Shown in pieces: positions 54,040-64,000 of a DNA stretch of 64,000 nucleotides. Source of the DNA: Odiellus spinosus (lineage: Eukaryota > Arthropoda > Arachnida > Opiliones > Phalangiidae). The notes below the pieces were generated by a model, which did no database searches, was not told the DNA's origin, and was given only the letters and a program-made list of their open reading frames with translations. A program made the position numbers and the translations under genes. Within the stretch, counting starts at the first letter, position 1, and every line of letters begins with the position of its first letter. The stretch spans positions 371,470 through 435,469 of the forward strand of contig CAWUCO010000202.1 in assembly GCA_963920705.1 (NCBI GenBank), read 5' to 3'.

Positions 54040-54734
54040 GGTTAACTATGAGCTGCACACTCCCATTGATTAATACCCTGAGAAATAGGGGGAGAAAAAG
54101 TTACGGACGGACGGGACATTGGATTTTATTAGGTTTTGATGCATTTTAAATGATAACTAAATTTTATTTTAATATTAAGTGTAATTTAAATGAAATTAAA
54201 ATTTATTTCTAATATTAAATGCATTTTAAATGATAATTAAAAACTATATTTTATATCCTAAATTATTTTAAAAATTTAATCAAATCATTTTTATCTTAAA
54301 TTCATTATAAATAATAATTATAATATAATTTTATTTTTATTATTTTAATATAATTATTTAAAAATAACGTTTTAACTTAAATCCACGATATATTAAAATT
54401 TAATTTTAATCTTAAATTCACTTTAATGATAATTAAAAAATAAAATTAAGTGATAGCTATGTATAAAATTTTACTTTAAAAAATGAAATTCAAACTTCTA
54501 GAAAAGTCATAAAATTTCAAAACATTTTCTTAAGAGTATCATGGAGAAATTAACCATAAAGCATTTATGGAAAATCTCCTTTAGAATATATCTAACTAAA
54601 TTCTTTGGAATTTTCATATTAAGAAATGATCCCATAGAGCCCCAATTTTTGTAAGGGTTGCGCCAAAAAGTTAAAAAATAATGGAAATATTTTGAAACAG
54701 CCATTTAAAGATATGCATACATTAGTACCAAATA
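54040..54734. other. AT-rich degenerate repeats, no gene
   Basis: Loose tandem copies of words such as TTTTAAATGATAATTAAA (54150-54440). A block with CTTAAGA and TTTGGAATTTTC resembles the 27.8-28.2 kb repeat. No coding signal. Confidence 0.55.
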
Positions 54735-55034
54735 GTGCTGTCCTTTAAAAAACTTGAAACCCCAAATTACACTATAACCACTCGTTTCGCTAACAATTGT
54801 GTCAGATTAACTACAGGTGAAGTAGTATTAGTTAAACACATTTATCAAACAAGAGAAAAACAAATTATGTTAGCTGGAAGCTTATGCAAATATCAGGAAA
54901 ACATTTTTGAGTATCCTCTACAGTCATCTGCTCTCGGCATGTTTGTAGCAAGAATTTCAAAGAAAATAAAAGCATACCCTTTAAGTGCATTTGAAGGAAA
55001 ATGTTTCCTCTATTTAAACCAATTGCCACAATAA
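54735..55034 (+). pseudogene. EnSpm/tnp2 transposase C-terminal fragment (copy D)
   Basis: 99 codons: TTRFANNCVRLTTGEVVLVK, EYPLQSSALGMF, SAFEGKCFLYL. This is the small C-terminal domain that follows the FENNNGRLLKLFNGTQ region in animal tnp2 proteins, and it is the part missing from copies A and C. The rest of the transposase is absent upstream. A spliced DUF4806-type gene follows directly. Confidence 0.55.
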
Positions 55035-55501
55035 TTCCAATGTTTCACAACTCTTAATATTATTTATAATAAAAATTAGAGGGAAAACAAAGTATTTTTA
55101 AAAGAAAGACTCGAGGTCTTCTAATTTTCAATTAATCACAAAATCGAAATCATTTTGGGTTGGAGATTGTAATTCCCCCTTTAGTAGTAAAATCTATTTA
55201 AAAATCAACTAATTTTCGTTTTTCTCTCTCCCTCTCTAAATGCATTGCAAAATATTTTATACAAATTGATAATTGTTTTTGTTTAGTTTTTCTTTACGAA
55301 CAATTTATAAGAAACCAAGGTAAAATTGGAAATTTCAAAAAGATCAAAGATCGTAACCAATTTTGGTATTTCAACAATGTAGTTTGTTTTATGTTTATAG
55401 TTATGAGACTACGGGGCAAAGTAAAAGATATTTTAGCAAGTATCCGACCCCTCAAAATATCTACTAGAATATTTTACTTTGCATTTCTTTTTTAGTTTCA
55501 G

Positions 55502-58500
55502 ATATTTGTTATATTCAGCTTCACAGATGAGAAAACTGTAGAAGCGGTTCCATTATCATGGTGTCCGTCAGAAAAATCTTGCTATTGGCCACCATCACAT
55601 TTACACAATGATGTAACTAAACTTATTCAAGAATCAGCTAAACCAGGCTCTGATTGGATACTCTACGATGGCAAGATCATATATCGATCCTGTATGATAT
55701 AACTACATTGTGTCTGTTTAAAAATTATTTTATCTAATTTATGTATTTTATCAGCTGATTACACTAGAGCCCGAGAGAAACTTAAAAAGTCGGAAATAAC
55801 ATCGGACCTGGCAAGAAAAGGAGACTTCCTCTACAAAAAACTACTGAGGACCCTACCATGAGTTCTAATGGTTTGTTTGTGTTTTTAAAAAATTAAAGTG
55901 AGAGTGAAGAGAAAAATAAATTCATCAATTCTTCTATTTCAAATAAGACTCGAGGGCTTTTTTAAGCATTTAGGAAGAGTTACTGGACTGCGCAGAAATA
56001 CTGCAAAGACTATAATTTAAACATTTAAATAGAGGAGAACCTCCAAAGAGTATTAGGACGCTATTTTTGATTCCTGTTCTGGGGATTTTACTAAGCCAAA
56101 GGTGGGCTCTTTTTTTGAAAAGTCTGAGGTTGTTTTAATTGAATGCTTTAGCTGAATCTATTCTCATTTTTTTGAGTGGCAGCTTACCAAATGTTATGTT
56201 TAAATACCACAGATTAATGAGTATTACATTTACTAGTGGGAACAATATAAAAAAACATGTGTCTTCACCCTCCCTTTAAAGAATCAAACGTCAATATTTA
56301 TTAATTATAAATCGTTTACCCATAGATGATGATGATGAGGTGTCACTTCCCAATAAAAAAAAAGTTTGAAGTGTAGAAAATCTATAGTACTGCCAAAGCC
56401 TCTCACAAATTCTTTAATTGACGGTAAGTAAATATTTCTTACTAAACTAAAATTTAAGTACTCTGCCAATAAGAATAGCATCGTATAAAATGAAGATTAC
56501 CATAATCAATTTTCCATTTTTTGAATTCCAGATTTATTTGCCAGTTTGACGCAAAACGTCAGTGGAGCTGAAGTTTCAAAAAGTATTTGTTTTGAATTTA
56601 ACACATTTCCATCATCTCATTGATCCCTTCGATAAAACCCAATTAAATTTAATATTTAAATTTACAGACAAGCACAAGAAAACAGATTCAACTAGCAAAG
56701 GCTTTCAACATGAAAAAAAAAAAATTAAAAAAAAAATCGCTTATCAAACCTCAAGCCACTAACAATGCTTCAAAAAATGTTGACGAAGAAGCTTCCCTGA
56801 CGAAACTCAAGATATTATCCCAATAAAACTTAAGGACCAAATTATTTCAAATGTATCAGAAAATCACGGAGAAAATAGTATTTTGGCAAATCCTCGCAAC
56901 ACCATAATGAACCTACTTCTCCAAAATCCTCACGACATGACGGAGATGTTTCACCCACAAACTTGCGACATAATGATGGAACTATTTCGCCAGCATCCTT
57001 ACTACATGATGACAGAGCTCTTTCGGCCACATCTTCACGGCATGATAATCAACCGTATTCCCCAGTAAAATCAAAGGAAATAACTTTCTCACAATCAAAT
57101 AAAAATGGACTAGATAATCTCTCAGAGCCCTTCCGAAATAAAACAAATTCTCGAATATATGATGGCCTTTCATCTTCAGAATCTGTAGAAGTTCTTTCTT
57201 CTGCATCAGATGATGAGCCTCATTTCTACCCTTCACCAAAAGACAAGGCTGCGAATGCCCACATAACTGCCGAACATTACGCTTTAAATTCCGAGAATAA
57301 TAAAAAGGATGCTTGTGGAAAGAAAGACTCTAAAATTGTACATTCTCACGTGAATAATAAGGGAAAAAACCAGGAAGTATCTAATTTACCCCTTCAAAGA
57401 AAAACTCAAGGATATAATCAAAACCATGGAAAACCGAAGCTGATTGAAAAGAGGAGTAGAGTTAACTTCTCACCGTCCAAAAAAAGAAAATGTAGAAGTT
57501 TAAAAGATTTATCACCATCGAAAGATAGAAGGGATAGACAAATGAGTACCTCGCCATCAATCCCAAAAAGAAATAGTCAAATAAGTCCTTCGCCATCAAA
57601 CTCAAAAAGGAAACACAGAAGTTTAAAAGATTTGTCACCGACCAAAATTTGTGATTCATGAAAAATATCTAGATTAGAAAAACCATCATCTTTTCCCGAA
57701 AGAAAATATGAACTTCAACCAGAAGGGGATAAAGGAAAGTACTCAAATCTGAGAGATATATTATACACTCTTGAAAAGCCGAACCGAAATAATCAAATGG
57801 ATCCTAAACGGATAGTTCCAAGTCCAGAAGCCGCGTTAATTCCTTCAAGCACTTACTCAAACAGACATTTTTTTCAAATCAGTCTTCAAGTGTTTACGAA
57901 GAGCATCAAGTTTCGGATATAGGGAGCGTACGAGCCAGAAACTTTGATTCGGGTAAAATTAATTATAGCTTTTATTTTTACAGTGAAACCTCTTTATAAC
58001 TAAAATATGGGTAAGGGTAATCCATTTCATCATATCGGAAATTTTAGCTGCTAGGTTTTGGCTTTGCAGACTCTGTGGTCGGGAATTCAAATATATTATA
58101 TGCGGCAGTTCATTAAAACGCGTTTCTCTACAAGGAGATTTCACTGTATCTATCAAATGTTTAGAAGTTAGCAATCTTGTTGGTATCGTTTTTCTTAATT
58201 GGAGAATGCAACCTAATTCCTTATCGTTTAAATAGGCCTAATACCCTAATCAAAAGTTTACAAAACAAAAATTAAACTAGAAAAAAATTTAAAACTTACC
58301 CGAAAAATAGGCTTAGCGGGATTCATGGAGATCCCGTGTAAGGTCTAGCGAAAAATGACGAAAGGCCCGTCGTTCACGCCAGATCTCCACGTTTGATTGG
58401 TCGCTGAACCTTATGCGCGAGGAAACCAGGATCTCCATGAATCCCGTTAAGCCTATTGCCCCTTATAATTTTTTAAAAATCATGTCTAATTTTTACTGAC

Positions 58501-59437
58501 GTCACACCCCCTAGGATGGAATGACGCCAATGACAATAACACGTTATTTTTTTAAAAAGGTTTTCATCAACGTTGGGTTCCCTTGGGGGATGTACACCAT
58601 TTATTGTTCAATAGATTAGCCTTATATATTATTTAAAAATTGTCTTCTCTAATGCTAGTGCTCTCGCATAATTTAATCTTGACTAGTGGTGCTTGGACTT
58701 GCAAATAATTAAATAATAATGCCGTCTAGCTAGGTTATGTCCCTTTACCATATTTTTTTTAATCAATCAGATGAAAAATTTAAAAAAGCGGTTATGTTAA
58801 TGCTAACCGATCTAAACACAAAAATGGATTTTCTAATAAAGACCAACAAAGAATCCTATGCTGCAGATTCCCTGGAGGTAGCAGATATAAAAGGATTTCC
58901 AAGACTACCTTCAAGTACTTTCAAAGACTTGAAAACATTTGAAACCCTTTTGGAGGATCAAGAAATTACAAAACAAGCTGCAAGTGACTTAACACTAATG
59001 ATATATAATTAAGCTGAATTTTTAAAATGACTTTCTAAATAGGTAATGCAATTTTCGTCTTATGGAGGAAAGAAGCTGATAGACTGTTGTAAACGATTAT
59101 TTAACAAAGTAATGGAACATGCTATTCTAAATGAGAGCAATTGGAGTGGTTCGGCAGAAAAGTATTCATTTGCACAGTTGAAATTAAAAAAATGTCATAG
59201 TAGGTAAGGAATCTCTAATAGTTATATATAAAGACAGACACGTATAATAAAAAAATATTTTCATGCAGCTGCAATCCAACAAAATTTCAAAGGGGGTGAA
59301 GGAATTTGCTGTGGAATCGACAGTTCAGAAATTCGTACGAGGGGTACAAGATAGAAATGGAGGACGATCAAGACGATCAAAAAAAAGTTCTGCATTGAAC
59401 GAGACTGTTGTAAACTCATTTAATGAAGATAATTAAC
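55502..59437 (+). CDS. Multi-exon gene: CYWPP N-terminal region, disordered middle, DUF4806
   Basis: Exon 55502-55691 (after TAGTTTCAG; donor GTATGA) encodes SFTDEKTVEAVPLSWCPSEK and CYWPPSHLHND. Exon 55755 onward (after TTTATCAG) encodes DYTRAREKLKKSEITSDLAR. A long disordered Ser/Lys-rich exon lies around 56963-57658, with repeats of the type KRKHRSLKDLSPTK. DUF4806-like exons are 58764-59012 (KGFPRLPSSTFKDLKTFETL), about 59047-59203 (GGKKLIDCCKRLFNKVM, NESNWSG; donor GTAAGG) and about 59270-59437. Several junctions in the middle are unclear, and stops there suggest decay. Such proteins are common, lineage-expanded arthropod genes, probably transposon-linked. Function unknown. Confidence 0.5.
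58306..58457. mobile_element. 152-bp foldback (MITE-like) element
   Basis: Arms of 29 bp (58306-58334 and 58429-58457) are inverted copies with one mismatch, containing GGGATTCATGGAGATCC. The 94-bp centre holds AGATCTCCACG. It lies within an intron of the DUF4806-type gene. No clear target duplication. Confidence 0.7.
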
Positions 59438-59514
59438 AAAGACTTTGTAAAAAATGAAATTAAAATGAATATGCATTTGAAATTGTGTTATTTTAAAACC
59501 ACTGCAATAATTGT

Positions 59515-60250
59515 TGGCTCATGGATGGTTAAGTGTAGGGTCGGGGATGGTAAGATGTTGAGTCGAAAGCTGGCGAGTTGTTGGGTCGAGGGTGGAAAGA
59601 TGTTGGGTCGAGCGTGGTAATATGTTGACTCAAAAGCTGGCAAGTTGTTGGGTCGATGGTGGTAATATGTTGGGTCAAAAGCTGGCAAGATGTTGGGTCG
59701 AGAGTGGTAAGATGTTGGGTCGAGAGTTGTAAGATGTTGGGTCGAGAGTGGTAAGATGTTGGGTCGAGAGTGGTAAGATGTTGGCTCGAGAGTGGTAAGA
59801 TGTTGGGTCGAAAGCTGACAAGATGTTGGGTCGAAAGCTGACAAGATGTTGGGTCGAAAGCTGACAAGATGTTGGGTCGAAAGCTGACAAGATTTTGGGT
59901 CGAAAGCTGGCAAAATGTTGGGTCGAGAGTGGTAAGATGTTGATTTGAAGGTTGGAAAGATGTTTGGTCGAGCGTGGTAATATGTTGGCTCAAAATCTGG
60001 CAAGTTGTTGGGTCGATGGTGGTAATATGTAGGGTCGAGGGTGGAAGGATGTTGGGTCGAGCGTGGTAATATGTTGGCTCAAAAGCTGGCAAGTTGTTGG
60101 GTCGATGGTGGTAATATGTTGGGTCAAAAGCTGGCAAGATGTTGGGTCGAGAGTGGTAAGATGTTAGCTCGAGAGTGGTAAGATGATGATTTGGAAGGGT
60201 GGAAAGATGCCTGGTCGAAGGGTGGCAAGAAGTTGGTTCGGTTGGTAACT
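59515..60250. repeat. 22-bp minisatellite (GTTGGGTCGAGAGTGGTAAGAT)-type
   Basis: More than 30 units of TGTTGGGTCGAGAGTGGTAA plus GA, with variants in which AGAGTGGTAAG becomes AAAGCTGACAAG or GGGTGGAAAG. A higher-order block (about 59595-59690) recurs near 59960-60145. No spacers, not CRISPR. Minus-strand frames of HLTTLDPTSYHSRPN type are by-products. Confidence 0.95.
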
Positions 60251-61324
60251 AATTGTTGGAGTCCCGATGGGTTTTAACGTGAATTCCAGCACCTTTTCCA
60301 ACTGCTGGCCATGTAGGACATGGTCGCTGGTTTACCGCTGCAGTGCCATCATTGTTGGCCGACACTATACCCACAGGTGCAGGGCCAACAATTTTGTGCT
60401 GATAGGGCTGTTGCATATAATTGCACGACACCTGAAACTCAATGTGGCAGCCACGCTTAAAGGAGGTAATTCCCGTTAAACGGAATTGAACGATAAGCTG
60501 GTATGATTACGTCTCTAGACTTTTTGATCCTCGAGCTAGGTCACGTGATTTCCGGTTACACAGCATATCCGCTTACACAGGAAGTGACAGACACACAGAC
60601 ACGACCAGTGTAAAACCTCACCCTGAACTAAAGTTCAGTCGGGGACGTAAAAATACATATTTTTTAAATACATTATATCAAGTTGAACACGGCATGACCG
60701 ACAAAATGGCAAATTCCTGGGTGGGGGTCAACTGGTTGGTCAATTACTCAAAGTCTATTTTTCTTAGCACATTGCGGGCTATGAATGACCCAACTAGAAG
60801 ACGAAATTTGACCAAAATTCAACCAATAGATTTTGCTCTAGAGCGGTCTGCATAAAATTGTCTAGGAGAAGGAGAAGACGAAAGTTTTCGCTATCTTCGG
60901 GCATGCAAATCATTACTCCTAATTATCGTAGGGTCATGGATTTGGGATATGTTGGTCCCCTCGCCGGGCCCTTTACAGGGATGTATGATTTATGTTTGTA
61001 GCCTTAACGGTTTCGGAGTTACGAGGAGGTGAAATCGGCCCCAAGCTGTGTCGAGATAATATCCAGCTTCGGTTTGGGGACAAGTTTTCCCCGGACCTTG
61101 CTGTGCTCACTATCGTTCGCTGTAATTTCGCTGATTTAAAAATATTTTGTTCTTCTAAGCAATAATATTTTACAGAATGTTTGGGTCTAGTGCTCAAGTT
61201 ACTTGACCATTACTTTATTATAAGTCCATCAAATTGTTTGCTTACAAAGAGGTAATATTTGTACTCCCGGGAGTTTGATTTTGTAAATCCCATCGGGTAT
61301 ATTTCAGCAAAGATTTTTGTACTA
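60251..61324. other. No confident gene
   Basis: GC-balanced DNA with a minus-strand 60-codon frame (60249-60431) rich in Pro/Asn, and a 74-codon frame (60973-61197). Neither is recognised. Probably repeat-derived. Confidence 0.35.
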
Positions 61325-61480
61325 TTGGATAGGCGGTCCAATGGGACAGTCAGTCCATTAGGACTGTAGGTCAAATGGGATTCGATCGAATGAGAATCGA
61401 CCCAATGGGACTGAAGCATTGAATTAGCCCATCCCTCTTTTACTACTTTAGGTAAGGTAAGGTTAGTTAATCTCTGTCTT
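61325..61480. mobile_element. Fragment of GACCGAAT-type repeat element
   Basis: Repeated words GGTCCAATGGGACAG, CAGTCCATTAGGACTG, GGTCAAATGGGATTCGATCG and GACCCAATGGGACTG are followed by GGTAAGGTAAGGTTAG. This pairs an end-type array with degenerate telomere-like DNA, as in the elements at 25003, 28355 and 48593. The other end was not found. Confidence 0.55.
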
Positions 61481-61603
61481 TCGAGATTTATACCAGGGTC
61501 TGAATTACGAAGAGATTGAAGCCTCATTAAACGCTATAGTTTTTATTCACCATTAGTAAGAATTGAGGTTCAATAGACCTATAAAGCAAAATAGTGAAAA
61601 GTG

Positions 61604-61820
61604 GAAAACGGAGACCTGCACGGGTCGACTTTTTCAGGCCCGATCCGAGCCCGGCCCGGGATTTAGCAATGAAAAAAGCCCGAAATCCGGCCCGGCCCGA
61701 TTGTAAATTTGAGGTTATACTCGGTCCGGCCCGGGTACGATTGGTAATTTCGGAGTTGAGGCCCAGCCCGGCCCGATTGGAATTGCGGAGTTGTGGGCCC
61801 GGTCCGGCCCGGGCCCGAAA
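61604..61820. repeat. GC-rich CCCGGCCCG repeat
   Basis: Several copies of GCCCGGCCCGATTG and GGAGTTG-type words in a very GC-rich patch, unlike the flanks. It gives a spurious Pro/Ala/Arg-rich frame. A (GTAGGA)n stretch follows at 61960-61995. Confidence 0.7.
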
Positions 61821-62051
61821 AATAATGTGTGGCTTACGTAAAACAAAACTAAAACTATAGGAGGTTAGGAATAGAAACTTCTAGTCTAGGGGGAGAGTCA
61901 CTGAGTGAGACAGAATGAGAAGCCCCTCCCCCTGCGTAAATTTGGGGAACTTTATAGGTGTAGGTGTAGGAGTAGGAGTAGGAGAGGGAGAGCCGAGAGG
62001 CTTTGGAGTGGGAACATGGGAAGTGGGGTTGTGGGTCAACTAAGAACAAAA

Positions 62052-63999
62052 CCTTTTAGAAAAATTAAAAGAAAGTTTAAATTACGAGCCTCTACGCGCT
62101 TATAATATAAAATTTGATATTATCAATCGTAATGAAGAAAAATACTTTCAAATTGCCCTTCCTCCGTACGTAGAATGCTCAATTAGCGGTTCTCTCGCTG
62201 ATATTTTAAATTTAGTGTTAAGCGGATATCAAAGCAATATATTAGTTAGTACTAGAAATTTACACGCTAATTATAAGAAATTTCAAGCAGATAAAAATAG
62301 TTCGATTAATTTCCGAATTCACAATCATTTGTTTATCATGGGCGGTGACAATACCGAAATTAAGAGATGGCAAGAATTACGTAGCCATGTACAATCGCCA
62401 AAATAAAGAAATTATTCCATTTGGTTTGCATTTAAAAATTTTAGCCGCTTTAAGAGAGCAAATAAAATTACGTCAACTAAGGGGATGTTCTTTTAATATT
62501 TTAAAAGTAAATGAAAACGATTTTCGACTCGCGGTAGAATTACCAGCGGGTATTCGTTTCAAAATGAGCGAATCTTTAGCCGATTTATTTAAATTTCCAT
62601 CTGATGAATACGTTAGCCTTTATTATCAGGGGGTACTCTTGATCCGCTCGTGGTAAAGATTGACATTGAACAGAATAGCTTTCAATACTCCGTTCCAAAT
62701 ATTACGAAAATTTCCTTCCCCCATTTTTCACGCGACGAAAAGGAAACTATTACATTTCTACAACCGGGCTGCCAGACGTTCAGTAAGAAAAAAAATACAA
62801 AACCAATCTATGTGGTTTGTGCACTAAACGCATTTCGACTTGTATCCGTTAATATTACAAGCCGATTTGCTAGCCAAAGCCCAAAGCTAACAGCTGAGAA
62901 GCAGTAAATAAGACTAGGCCTAGATTACGGATTATTTATTAGAGTACGATTTCGATAAGTATGGAAGACTGTTCTTATATGGATACCAAAGAGACCGAGG
63001 CCCGGCAGAAACTTGGCTCAAAAAGAAGCGGATTCTTCGGATCCATTCTTCGCGAATACTTTCTTCCCTCGGAAATTTATGATATGATATACCCTTGTCG
63101 TTCCTCGTGTTGTTTCTACAGTTCGAAATACAACACGTATTTCCACCTTTCCAAAAAGGTACGCACTTTGGCATTTTGTTGTGCCCGAATTTCGCGAAAC
63201 CGTAGATCCGTACCTTTTTGCCGCAAAGTCGATTCAGCGGTTCGGCCGGAAGACTCGTATGCGCCCTAGCCGAACCGAAACGCGGTGCAAGATACAGTGT
63301 TGCCAAGCTATGTATTTTTAAAAACCACAAAATAGTGAGACGTTGCTAGTCCGCTTAAGACAATATATACTAGTCTTTGTTTTCCTACCCCCATTTTTGG
63401 AACGGCCTATTTCTGTTTGAAATGAATCGTTATAAAGAGGCCAATCAAAAAGTTTTTATAAGAAAAAGAAAGGGGGGTGATTTATCATTTTATAGCGATC
63501 AACCCTTGTTCCAGCAAAACACTAAAGTATATACTTGCGAAATTCCCCTCGGGACATACACGTCAATAGAAGATGTTTTTTATGCTATGATTGAGGCCTT
63601 ACCTGACGAGGTTCACCCAAAAAGTATTCAGTTTTCGGTAAATAAAAATGGGACGGTCAAGGTTTCGTGCGATAAAAATATTTCGATTTGCTTTCATTAC
63701 GTATCACATCCAGACGACCATCTTGGGGGTTAGGCGATATGTTAGGTTTTCGAATCGATTAAGACGCCATTTACAAAGAATTGACGAGCGAATATCCCTA
63801 CGATTTACAAAGAGGCATTCACATTATGTATATTTATAGCGATATAATATTACCGCAATTAACGGGTGACACCGAAACCATGTTGCTAAGAGCTCTAAAA
63901 ATTGAAAATTCCAGCCAAGAAAATAATGACCAAAAGGTAGCTAATTTTTTAAACGTTGATTATTATCCTTTACGCCTCGAATAATAGAAATTGAATTAA
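62052..63999 (+). pseudogene. Second partial copy of the viral capsid-gene block
   Basis: Collinear with 39119-41130 at very high identity, beginning abruptly at 62052 in the middle of the penton-like gene and running off the window. It contains the 3' end of that gene, the two following capsid-associated genes (from 62386 and 63422), and the antisense THAP exon. It shares the frame breaks at both G5 runs (near 62633 and 63724). Private differences: an altered stretch at 62348-62385, only one copy of the 33-bp unit at 62831, a CAA-to-TAA change at 63760, and an 11-bp deletion near 63982. All are consistent with a duplicated, non-functional locus. Confidence 0.85.
62932..63174 (-). CDS. THAP-type exon, second copy
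   Basis: Same 80-codon frame as 40041-40283 with the C-x4-C, H-K-F-P and W residues preserved. The ORF is open in both copies, while the sense viral genes around it are broken. Confidence 0.55.
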   Translation of the reverse strand: MPKCVPFWKGGNTCCISNCRNNTRNDKGISYHKFPREESIREEWIRRIRFFLSQVSAGPRSLWYPYKNSLPYLSKSYSNK

Positions 64000-64000
64000 A

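Noticed and set aside
59488..60137. Long minus-strand reading frames (up to 202 codons) over the 22-bp minisatellite
   Set aside because: Open only because the repeat period lacks stops; all three frames give repetitive peptides of similar quality.
59515..60250. CRISPR-like direct repeats (also 23480-23775 and 9505-10085)
   Set aside because: Head-to-tail tandem arrays without unique spacers, in animal-type nuclear DNA.

Overview
The window looks like AT-rich animal nuclear DNA, probably from an arthropod. Support for this: short introns with GT...AG borders, arrays of the insect-type telomere motif CCTAA/TTAGG inside repeats, Penelope-like, hAT, Tc1/mariner-like and EnSpm/CACTA (tnp2-type) transposons, a BEN-domain gene and a DUF4806-type gene. 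No species call is possible from sequence alone.

Layout. 1-2.2 kb: a serpin exon fragment and a Penelope-like element arranged as a 592-bp-arm palindrome. 2.3-5.1 kb: a non-autonomous hAT element with a perfect 8-bp target duplication. 6.4-11.7 kb: a Tc1-like element and an EnSpm/tnp2 transposon, both cut by one ~0.8 kb inversion and by further insertions. 12.3-18.2 kb: a minisatellite, then ~4.9 kb of ~190-bp satellite with two orientation switches. 18.4-31.8 kb: a two-exon unknown gene, duplications, a second tnp2 copy, two members of an odd repeat family (ends built from GACCGAAT-like motifs, CCTAA/TTAGG inside), and a decayed BEN-domain gene. 32.4-34.6 kb: the best-preserved tnp2 transposase.

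35.1-52.5 kb is the main feature: a decayed, endogenous dsDNA virus-like element of the Polinton/Maverick-adintovirus type. A plus-strand late block (penton-like protein, capsid-associated paralogues, pVI-like protein, F54H12.2-like major capsid candidate, PC4-like protein, adenain-type protease) converges at ~44.4 kb on a minus-strand block (basic and proline-rich virion-type proteins, FtsK/HerA packaging ATPase, a small RVxF-motif protein, a BIR/IAP-like protein, protein-primed type DNA polymerase B, and a spliced early-type gene). Small membrane proteins lie at both ends, and a dUTPase fragment lies at the right end. I found no integrase. Two genes carry canonical short introns, one splitting the Walker A motif of the ATPase. 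The polymerase lacks motif C, and many genes are frameshifted, often at homopolymer runs. Just upstream of the capsid genes is a ~110-nt inverted-repeat locus with perfect RNA polymerase III A and B boxes and a T7 terminator. It resembles in design, not in sequence, adenoviral VA RNA or tRNA-linked viral hairpin RNAs, and it is the most novel item in the window.

52.5-62 kb: a second Tc1-like transposase that cuts into the viral dUTPase, a tnp2 C-terminal fragment followed by a multi-exon DUF4806-type gene, a foldback element, a 22-bp minisatellite and GC-rich repeats. 62.05-64 kb: a second, partial copy of the viral capsid region that shares lesions and an antisense THAP exon with the first copy.
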